Assembly: GCA_015179045.1 (NCBI GenBank)
Contig: WHUZ01000018.1
Coordinates: 372,001 to 436,000, forward strand
Length of the DNA stretch: 64,000 nucleotides
Direction of reading: 5' to 3'
DNA from: Kalaharituber pfeilii
Taxonomy: Eukaryota; Ascomycota; Pezizomycetes; Pezizales; Pezizaceae
The notes under the pieces are model-generated. The model did not search any database. It was given only the letters and a program-made list of their open reading frames with translations, and was not told where the DNA came from. This document shows, one piece after another, positions 55,327 to 64,000 of this stretch. The position numbers and the translations under genes were made by a program. How positions within the stretch are numbered: position 1 is the first letter of the stretch; every line of letters begins with the position of its first letter.

Positions 55327-58054
55327 TAAAGCACTTCCCTAACGGTGTGTAAACTGTTCTAAACCAGGAAGCCCATAAGACGAACTGTCGTAAAGAGTAT
55401 GCTCTGCGGATCAGCCAGCGAGTAATCCTACCATATTCGTTACCAAGAACATAAAAATAGCCTGCGCTGTGTCACCTCAACCATGATGCGGCCCATTTAT
55501 CTGCAGCTGGCTACAGACAACTATTCATTCTTAAACATTCTATAGGCCCGTGTAGAACTCACGATTAGCAGAACCAGTGCAGTATTGTTGCTCTACTCTT
55601 GCCCGTGGCCGCATTGCACATTAGTGGCTCTTTTTCAAACTTTTCAATATAGCAACCATTCCCCGTTTCGGTAATTTTGTGCTTTCAATCAAAACCAATT
55701 CATTACACAAAAAGAAATCTGCTGATCTGGTGCAATATACCTCACTTTCCTTTCCGCTGTGCAACTTAAACTCGTGCGCTGCGAAAGGTACCTCCCACCT
55801 GCATCGCCGCTGCTACCTACTGCGTCCACGCTGCTCAATTACTCACACGCCGTGCTATAGAATTTACCCTCAACTCCACCGTGGAATTCCACTCATACGC
55901 CACGGGGCGACAAGGATATTGTGCTCCTTTTGTCGCTATCCCCCGCAGTAAGTCTGCGGAATAGGTTTCGATCCAAACTACTACATACGTGCTACCAGAC
56001 GTACGTACATCACTCAGGGATGTATCTCTCTTCACACATATATGCCCGAGGGTTGTATGATGTTATGTGGGTTTATCCCTCGGGTAGACTATCAACGGTA
56101 GGTGACCGAGTCATACTACCACTCCCAAGTCACCTGACGGTATTTTTGTTCTTGGAATTATGAGTCCTACCTGTTGAAATAATAGACCACTTTGTGGTCC
56201 AAAAAAGTGGCAACGACGTTGCTAGTAAGTATAATGCATAAATACTTTAATTAGCAACTCAAGGACTTCTTGATTTACAGTGTTAGAAACACAGCGAAGA
56301 TTCAATTATTGGGTGCGCGGCCAATATGCTGGGCACGACGTCAGTACCCCGGTGCCTTAAACCAACTCTGCCGAGCTAAGTGCAAACTGATGCATGAGGT
56401 CGTGGCACAACTTGACGATAGAATGTATGATACTTGGTACGATACCGGTACTGTATGACTTTCAATCCCTATTGGGAGAGTCGAGTACATACCAGTAGAT
56501 ATCTACTAGTATGTATGCATTGCTAATATTTAGTAGGTAGGGTAAATGGTCGTGTGCCTGCATTATTTGATTGATTCACGGCCCGCTCAAAAGTATAAAT
56601 GAAAAAAACATATGAACGGGTGGGGAATTCCTGCCCTTGGAAGCAACGTTACCGAACGTTAACCAACAAGCGGCTTGGCAACGTTTGTGCCAGGGATCGA
56701 CCGGACCACAGCTGCCGGATGAGGAAGGTATGATAATGTTCAATACGTTTTAACGTTTGCACTAGAGATGCATGGGTCTGGGTGGTTATCGGTTTTAACG
56801 GTTTTAGTGGGGGTGGCGATATCGATATGATGTTGATGGATGATAAACCGGGGTGATGGGAAGGTACGGTTGGGTGAGGCTATATTTGATATGCATGTAT
56901 TGCTATAGCAAGCTGCACGCACAAGGCTGACAGGAGCTGGGAATTAATTTCAACGAGGGTGGCGAGTAAGATAATAAATATATGCTTATATATAGAGAGA
57001 TATGTGATAGGTTAATATATATGTGAGTGATAATTGATCAGGAAGGAGCTTGCGAAGCAGAGGGAAGGGATTGCTCGTACGAAATCTGGGATTGGTATTT
57101 GGTTTGCGGCAGGGATTGATTTGGGGAGCTGCTGTTGCGGGTAGGTTGGATGAAGATCGGTTGGGGGAAACGTTGTGATCAATTGAGAATGGTAGGCTGT
57201 ATTGCGGAGCACCCGGCTCGATGGCGAAGGAGATTGGCAGCATACCAGCTAAAGAGTTTATGTAATGCAAGAAGCTGAATTGATCCTTGTTTTCACTGTT
57301 GTGTACCTTCAAGTTTATATGCTGCGCTGCTGGCTCAAGCTCGTTATAGGTCGAGCGTGCCTGGGGCGCGAATACAGCTGCAGGTTAAAGCAGGAATGAT
57401 AGATCCGAATCCGAATAGAGGAGGCATGGCATATTGGTTCCCTCGTGTCAGCAGCGCTGATTGAATCTCTTGTGTCATGAAGCCGGCACCCAGCTGGACA
57501 GGCCATGGATGCATTGTATAAACCGGGTCCCCGGTTGTGCAACAGCCCCAATCATCAGTAAATAATATGCTGTTTCATAGAGTAGCTGGCTTGTTAGCTA
57601 GCTATAAGAGACATGGTGCGTTTGTGCCACCCAGTTATACTTCAAACCGCATCAGGGAGCCCGTTAACGTTTGGTATTACTATTATGCTAACTATAAAAG
57701 TCACTTCTCGAGAATCCATAGAAGGAAGCTGGAGGGCGGTGGTGGCGAGGCGCTCCCCTACAGCCCCCCATCCCCCTCTGGGACGTTGCAGATAGCCGTT
57801 GCAAATGCGGCAGAGGGTATGGGTAAGCTTAAATATGTATTAAAGGAACGAAAAAAATCAAGGTATATTTAACCCTCCCCTCGGCCCAGCAGGCTCTCAA
57901 TTCCTCTTCGAGCTCCTGGGCCTGCTCGTGCACTCTCGCTCTGCGACGTGCGACTTCTGACTCGCGAGTCGTACGGTTAGCTTCCGGTCGACTTTTGTTG
58001 TTAGGAGATATCGTGTAGCTTACGGTGTGGGTTTGGTGTGCGAGCGTCGACAAG
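55327..58054. other. Upstream flank of ankyrin gene 2 and intergenic region
   Basis: 55380-55620 matches the upstream flank of ankyrin gene 1. Beyond that, no supported gene up to DPP4. Short minus-strand frames at 56986-57312 and 57315-57551 lack motifs. The region before 58055 is C/T-rich, as expected of a promoter. Confidence 0.5.
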
Positions 58055-60647
58055 ATGAAGGTAAGTTGCGGCTGCATCATATGTATGCATATGCAATACC
58101 TGCATATGCATCCGCTGCATTTTCCCACAAAAATCGGCCTGAACTAACAGCTCCTGATGGACCACAGCTCACCCTCTTCCCCGCCATCTTCCTCCTCTTC
58201 ACCACCACCACCCTCGCCGTCCCGGCTCCCGCCCCGCCACCACAGACAGGCAAGAAACTCATCTCCTTTACCGATGCCTTTACCACTCAACTCGCGCCAA
58301 AGCGCAGCTCGTACGTCTGGGTGGACGGCGACACCCCCGACGAAGATGGCCTGTACATCGTGACGGACTCCGCGAGCAACTCGCTCGTATTTTCGAACGT
58401 GGCGACAAACGAGAGTAGAGTGTTTCTGAAGCTCGACGAGGTGAAGGATACAGAGGGAAAGGTGTTGGATTATTGGGATTTTGAGATCCAGGCGTCAAGG
58501 TGCGGTTTGAGGGCACAAGCATGAATATACATGACTGAGAAAGAAGCGGAGGCTAATCGAGGGACTATAGGAAACATGTACTATTCTCTGCGAATTATAC
58601 AAAGGGATACAGATACTCATTCAAGGCAGACTACTACGTCCATGACCTCACCACCTCCACCACCGCCCCCCTCATCCCCGACCAAGCTGGCGACATCCAA
58701 TACGCCGGCTTCTCCCCCAGTGGTGACCGCATTGCCTTTGTGCGTGGCAACGACCTCTACATTTGGTCCTCCGGTAACGTCACCCGCATCACGCAGGACG
58801 GCAGCCCTGACATCTTCAACGCTGTCCCGGACTGGGTGTACGAGGAGGAGATTTACAGCGACACTAAGACCCTCTGGTGGGCGCCCGACGGCTCCTATGT
58901 CGCTTTCCTCAAGATGAACGAGACGGGCGTCCCGACGTATACAGTGCCGTATTACATGGGTAGGGAAGGTCAGACCATCGCTCCGCCGTATCCAGACAAT
59001 CTGGATATCAGGTATCCGAAAGTGGGGGAGACAAACCCGACGGTAACATTCAATCTCCTCAGGCTTCGAGATGAAGTTGCGAAATTTGAGGTCGAAGAGT
59101 TGAAGTTTGAGGCGTTTGAGCCGGAGGATCTGCTCATTACGGAGGTGGCGTGGGTCACGGACGACCATAGCCATGTGATTTTCAGGACCATGAACAGAGT
59201 ACAGGATCTTGAGAAGTTGGTCCTTGTGGATGTCAAGAATGGGGCGAGAACGAAGGTAGTGAGGGACAGGGACGGGAAGGATGGGTGGATTGATAATAAT
59301 CTTGCCATCACATATATCCCAGGATCAAATCCGCCGAGCTACTTGGATCTGTCAGACCACAGCGGGTATCAGCACATCTACCTTTACTCTCGGGACGGCA
59401 GCGTGGAGCCCAAGGCCCTGACATCGGGCAAGTGGGAGGTCACCTCCGTCAGAAAAATCGACACCAAGCGCGGAATTGTATATTACATCTCCACTGAACG
59501 CGACAGCACCGAACGCCACCTCTACTCCGTATCCCTCACCAACCCCGGCAAAAACAAGAAAGCGCTCGTTGACGTTAAGAATCCGGGCTACTGGGGGGCC
59601 AGCTTCAGCACCGGGGGTGGCTACTACCTCCTCTCGTACAACGGGCCCAACATACCCTATCAGAAGCTCTACTCCGTGTCTTCCGACGGGGAAAAACACA
59701 CGCTTGTGCGCACTGTTCAAGACAATGCAGCTCTTACGGAGACTCTTAGCGAATACGCCCTGCCGCAGCTTCGATGGAGCACGCTGAAGCATCCGGACGG
59801 ATATATGCTCAACGTCCTCGAACGTCTGCCGGCGAAGTTTGATTCGCGCAAAAAGTACCCGGTGCTCTTTGACATCTACGGCGGCCCCGGGTCGCAGGAA
59901 ACTGGTAAGCAGTTCAGGACACCGGATTGGGATACCTACGTCGGCTCTGACCCTGAGCTGTCATACATTGTCCTAACCGTCGACAACCGCGGGACCGGGT
60001 TCAAGGGAAGGGCGTTCCGCGCGCTAGTCGCGGGACACTTGGGCGAGTTCGAGGCCGCGGACCAGATCTGGGCCGCGAAGCAGTGGGCCAAGAAGCCGTA
60101 TGTCGATGCAAACCACATCGTAATCTGGGGCTGGAGCTACGGGGGGTACCTCTCTTCCAAAGTCATCGAGGCGAATGTCGGCTCAAACGAGGTCTTCACG
60201 CGCGCGTTCATCACTGCGCCGGTCTCTGACTGGCGCTTTTACGACTCGATGTACACTGAGCGGTACATGAAGTTAGTGTCGTCCACGCCCCAGGACCTAG
60301 AACGATACCTAAACTCATCCGTGTCCCGCGTGGAGGGGTTCAAGCTCGTCAAGGGGGGTGTGCTGGTGCAGCACGGGACCGGGGACGATAACGTGCATTT
60401 CCAGCACAGCGCGGTGCTGACAGAGACGCTGATGAAGGGAGGGGTCGGGCCCGATAAGTTGAGGGTGGGGTGGTTCACGGATAGCGATCACAGTATTCGT
60501 AGGCAGGGACAGAATGGGTTTTTGTTTAAGATGCTGACGGAAGAGTTGTGGGAGGAGAAGGGGAGAGTGGAGGAGAAGGAGGGCGAGAGGGAGCATCAAT
60601 GGGAGGAGGAGGAGGAGGAGAAAGACAAGAAGGTGCGGAATGACTGA
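58055..60647 (+). CDS. DPP4: Secreted dipeptidyl peptidase IV (S9B)
   Basis: Releases N-terminal X-Pro or X-Ala dipeptides from peptides, extracellularly. The gene is join(58055-58060, 58168-58499, 58571-60647), 804 residues. Exon 1 is only ATGAAG, followed by GTAAGT; intron 1 (107 nt) has CTAAC and ends CACAG; intron 2 (71 nt) is GTGCGG..CTAATC..TATAG. Splicing exon 1 creates a classical signal peptide (MKLTLFPAIFLLF ... LAVPAPA), so this is the secreted type and not the membrane-anchored vacuolar DPAP. The beta-propeller has the substrate-anchoring DWVYEEEI (200-207, same numbering as human Glu205/206). The catalytic triad is Ser635 (GWSYGG), Asp718 (GTGDDNVH) and His753 (DSDHS). The C-terminus has an extra Glu/Lys-rich tail of about 30 residues. 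No defect seen. Confidence 0.95.
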
Positions 60648-61439
60648 TTTGTATTTTTAGGTTTTTTCTATTATGTTTATTTTTTGTTTTTTATTTTTGT
60701 TTGATACCTGGATTCGAAGCTATAGATTTAGGTAGCAAGAACAATAGCACGCATACATATGTACATACATACATACATATACCTACATACATTATGCACT
60801 TATGTAGCTATAATGTGGCAGTAACTGTACTCGATAGTACTACCTAGTCCTGGATACCCCCTCATGCACATCACACATCACACAACATACATTCCCCACC
60901 CCCCACCCCCCGCAATCCCAAGTCCTCATCCTTCAAGCATCCACAATCAACCATGTACCCTTTTGTTTGGTTCTGGATCCTATATTACATTCGACCCACT
61001 TGAAGTTTCGTATAGAGTGTGGTGGTGGTGGTGGGGGGGGGGGGGGTATTAGAACAGTTTTGTACTGCATTAGGGGTGGGGGGGTTGCATACATAAATTT
61101 TTCCTACATTCTTACCTAAACAAATGGACAAATAGTGGAGGGGCGTAGGAAATAAAAAAAAAAAGTGTAAGTCATACATAGATCATGTTTATCCTCGAGT
61201 CTAATTCGGAAACAAAAACTGGGTCAAGGCGTCCTCCGATGATTTGTATTCTCTAATGGAACTTGATGCCATTACGGTAATCTACTATATGCATCACTCC
61301 CCCTCCGACCCCCCACTTACCCTCCCTATGCAATTCAAACAAGCAGAGCAAGCAATACTTCTGTCTTCTTTTATATACAGCTATGTAATGAAACATAAAG
61401 TTCTCAACCACCGCACCTCCCCCCTGCACCCTACACACC
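60648..61439. other. Convergent intergenic region
   Basis: Holds the 3' ends of DPP4 (plus) and the poly(A) polymerase gene (minus). Contains a T-rich stretch after the DPP4 stop, a TACA microsatellite (about 60758-60790) and a GGT/G run (about 61019-61047). No gene. Confidence 0.6.
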
Positions 61440-63989
61440 CTACGCCCCCTTCCCACCCTCCTTCTTCCACTTGCCCTTCTTCTTCTCCGCCTTTCCCTTC
61501 TTCTTCCCTTTATTGTTCGCGTTTCCCGCTTTCTTCTGGCTACCTTTACTGGAATCACCACCTCCTCCACTACCACTAATACTCGTGCCACCATTTGCCG
61601 TCGTCGTTGACGTCGTTGTCGTCGTTGTCGTTGTCGTTGTCGCTGTCGCTATCGACGACAACGACGCAATGGAATTCTTCTTTCGGAGTTTTCCGGTTGT
61701 ATTTGCGTTCGCCTTTCCATTCTCCCGCTCCCTCTTTCTAGATGCCTGTGCCGGTGCTGCTGCCTCCTGTCTCTGCACTTTCGTCGTATTCACCGCCATC
61801 CACGTCCTCTTTCCAAATCCCGCACCTCCAACATTCTTACTCCCCGGCCCCAAATCCATCACCCACCCCAGCCCTTCGGCGTCCGCGCCAGCACCATCCT
61901 CATCCTGTCCCGCCTCTGCCTCCTCCCTTGCCCACTCCTCTCCGTCACTCCAACTCCACTTCCATCCCTCTTTCCTCTCCTCTCCCTGATCCTCCATATC
62001 CCATGCAAACTCGTCCTCCCCTATAACATCAACCCGCTCCCCAAACACCTCCTCAAACACTTTCTTCATATGCTCTCTCTGTTTCTCCATCCTCTTATAA
62101 TTCGCTCCCAGCAGTACCCCCAACAACCCTCCCCTGTAGACGTCACTCCTCCGCTCCTTAAACCCCATCCCATGCACCTCCTTCATGCGCCTCTCCAGCG
62201 CATCATACCCTTGCCCAAATGCGCCAAACACATCCAAGATCGCGTAGCTGCTCTTCGCGATGTTGTTGCTCTCGTCGTTCGGGTCTGTCACGTGCAGGAG
62301 AAAGTACTGCCTCCTCGCCTGCTGGGTGTCGGACGTCCCCACTGGCGGCGGCATCGCCGGCTTCCGGAAATACCGACCGGATTGAACGTCGATCCCGACC
62401 CTGGACGTATCAAAGCACTTTCCATACAGGTGCAGAAACTCCATCAGCGCGGTGCCGAGGTTCTGCGCGACGGGTAGATTGCCCGATGAGAAACCGGGGT
62501 GCATCTGGAATAGCGAGATGATGAGGCACATGACGCAGAAGCCACCCAAGCCGCCCTGGTAGACCTCGTTCAGCTTGCGAAGCTCCAGAAAGTGCTTGAT
62601 GACAACCGCCAACGCTGGCATGGCCGGGTACTGCTTTCTCCAGGCGCGGAAGGTCCCGTTGGCCGTCAGCCCGGAGAGATTCTCGAAGCAGATGTCCACG
62701 TTGATGTTTGTCTTTGCGTCGACAAACTTGACAATGGGGACCTTCGCTTTCGAGATGACCACCACCTTGTTATCCTTTGGGATGCGCGCCTTGCGGAGCA
62801 GGTTCGAGACACGGTACAGCACCTGCTTCGACGAGTACTTTGGCGTCCCCGTGCGCGCAAACTCGCGCGACAGCAGCACGAGATCGAGATCAGAGGTCGG
62901 CAGGTACAGTTCCGCAGCAAAAGAACCAAACACACGCACGTCCGCGTCACTGAAGGCGTTCACGCCGGTCGTCAGCGCCTTACGGACTTCGTGAATAACG
63001 TGCCGGCGCAAGGAGTGCTCGTAGCGCCGGGGGCGGATGTAGTTAAGAAAGTCGTGTATTTCCTTATTGAGGAGGTCAGACATGTGGAAGGTGCGCGAGT
63101 GGTCGTGCACGTGCCAGGGGACCGGGTTGGCTTTGGACCCACGCGGGATGAGGTATTCAGGCGCGAGGGCGAAGGAGGCGCTGACGCCGGGGGATTTAAG
63201 GTTGGGAAGGGCTTCATCGTACTTGCGTTTTCTCCCGCGCAGTGGTGGGGTGGCGCTGCGGGAACGGGAGGTGGAGGAGCCGATGGAGATGATTTCATGT
63301 ACTTGGATGTCACTGTCGTAGTCATGGTCGCCGTCATCTGCCAACTCCTCCGCTTTGCGCTCAACCGCGTCACGACGTTCCCGAATACGTAGGCGCGAAG
63401 GCGCAGGTTTCGGCTCAGGGGGAGGGGGCTTTGGCGGTAACGGGAAGTTGATTCCTCCGACGACAGTTACCCCAGCTGGAAGATGGCTCGGCGGAGCGTT
63501 GCTACTTATCGGAAGTGACGTGGAAGTAGTAGGAGTGGGTGTCGTTGGCGTTGATAGTCCCGGCGGTGGGGGGAGAAACGCCGGCACCAACGTGCGTCCT
63601 GCGCCCGGTGGGCCCCAATCTACCCCCGGGGGCAGAGGTTGCGGCAGAGGCGAGACGACTTTTGCCATCTCCACCATCTCCTCCTTTGTCTTCTGGAACT
63701 CCTCTTTGTGACTGAATCCTTTGTCCCTTGCCGCAGATAGTGGCGGTGCATCCACTTTCCTCCCGTCATTTCCCCTTTGTGACTTCCGCCCATGGTCCTC
63801 GTCGACGCCCTTATCCGCCATTACGGGCTGCAGCTCGATTTTATTGTTCTTCTTCCTGTCTTCTTCTTCGTCGGACAACCCAAAGGAGATGAAGTCGTCG
63901 TTTTCAGCAACCTCGTTGCGCTTAGTAACAGGGGTGAGAGCGGACTTTGTTTTGGCTTTGCGGATCATTTGGATGACGTCCACCTTCAT
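61440..63989 (-). CDS. TRF4: Non-canonical poly(A) polymerase, Trf4/5 (Cid14) type
   Basis: The nuclear poly(A) polymerase subunit of the TRAMP complex, which adds short A tails to aberrant RNAs for exosome decay. The 849-residue frame has a long disordered N-terminus, then DLLNKEIHDFLNYIRP, the nucleotidyltransferase motif GSFAAELYLPTSDLDLVLL (about 348-366; two catalytic Asp), the third Asp in NINVDICFENLSG (about 430), and the PAP-associated domain (LGTALMEFLHLYGKCFD, about 510-525). The C-terminal 150 residues are low complexity with a Thr run encoded by GTC/GTT repeats (about 61600-61660) and a Lys-rich end. No introns are visible. The frame has no stop between ATG 63989 and the window edge, so the true start may lie outside. 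Convergent with DPP4. Confidence 0.88.
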   Translation of the reverse strand: MKVDVIQMIRKAKTKSALTPVTKRNEVAENDDFISFGLSDEEEDRKKNNKIELQPVMADKGVDEDHGRKSQRGNDGRKVDAPPLSAARDKGFSHKEEFQKTKEEMVEMAKVVSPLPQPLPPGVDWGPPGAGRTLVPAFLPPPPGLSTPTTPTPTTSTSLPISSNAPPSHLPAGVTVVGGINFPLPPKPPPPEPKPAPSRLRIRERRDAVERKAEELADDGDHDYDSDIQVHEIISIGSSTSRSRSATPPLRGRKRKYDEALPNLKSPGVSASFALAPEYLIPRGSKANPVPWHVHDHSRTFHMSDLLNKEIHDFLNYIRPRRYEHSLRRHVIHEVRKALTTGVNAFSDADVRVFGSFAAELYLPTSDLDLVLLSREFARTGTPKYSSKQVLYRVSNLLRKARIPKDNKVVVISKAKVPIVKFVDAKTNINVDICFENLSGLTANGTFRAWRKQYPAMPALAVVIKHFLELRKLNEVYQGGLGGFCVMCLIISLFQMHPGFSSGNLPVAQNLGTALMEFLHLYGKCFDTSRVGIDVQSGRYFRKPAMPPPVGTSDTQQARRQYFLLHVTDPNDESNNIAKSSYAILDVFGAFGQGYDALERRMKEVHGMGFKERRSDVYRGGLLGVLLGANYKRMEKQREHMKKVFEEVFGERVDVIGEDEFAWDMEDQGEERKEGWKWSWSDGEEWAREEAEAGQDEDGAGADAEGLGWVMDLGPGSKNVGGAGFGKRTWMAVNTTKVQRQEAAAPAQASRKRERENGKANANTTGKLRKKNSIASLSSIATATTTTTTTTTTSTTTANGGTSISGSGGGGDSSKGSQKKAGNANNKGKKKGKAEKKKGKWKKEGGKGA

Positions 63990-64000
63990 CTTCTCTGACT

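Noticed and set aside
58617..59174. 185-residue minus-strand open frame
   Set aside because: Shadow of the DPP4 coding exon.
62592..63392. 266-residue plus-strand open frame
   Set aside because: Shadow of the poly(A) polymerase catalytic domain.

Overview
The window looks like a transposon-rich accessory stretch of a filamentous ascomycete genome. Supporting points are short GT-AG introns (52-100 nt, often with a CTAAT or CTAAC branch-point motif), a secreted fungal-type dipeptidyl peptidase, an F-box protein, STAND/NACHT-type genes with fungal N-terminal domains, and many relics of LINE, hAT, piggyBac and other TIR elements. A Pezizomycete (truffle or morel relative) is my guess from overall character, not something I could test.

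Layout. 1-13.9 kb: no intact gene; a patchwork of 5'-truncated LINE 3' ends in both orientations, two copies of a long-TIR non-autonomous element (8.3-9.7 and 11.6-12.8 kb) with nested insertions, a 0.95-kb TIR element with a Cys-cluster remnant, and a broken coiled-coil gene. 15.8-16.9 kb: a four-TM protein gene. 17.3-20.5 kb: a 12-copy satellite of about 262 bp. 21.0-27.1 kb: a large F-box protein gene on the minus strand with reading-frame breaks at homopolymers. 27-31 kb: gene-poor and low complexity. 31-34.5 kb: NACHT (NLR-like) pseudogene debris. 37.4-39.7 and 52.1-54.6 kb: paralogous STAND-N-terminus/ankyrin genes, both minus strand, sharing one intron position and part of their upstream flank. 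42.8-49.5 kb: LINE and piggyBac relics, plus the most interesting item, a candidate 2.85-kb TIR element (46364-49212) that splits a LINE fragment and carries a six-exon gene with a possible ParB/sulfiredoxin-like motif. 58.1-60.6 kb: a complete dipeptidyl peptidase IV gene with a 6-nt first coding exon. 61.4-64.0 kb: a Trf4/5-type non-canonical poly(A) polymerase running off the right edge, convergent with DPP4.

The conserved genes (poly(A) polymerase, DPP4, F-box, TM protein) are unrelated housekeeping or secretory functions; they form no pathway. The accessory content (ankyrin/NACHT genes, mobile elements) is what turns over, and several before/after insertion sites can be read within the window itself. 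All splice models are mine, made by eye from splice signals, phase and paralog comparison, and have not been tested against transcripts.
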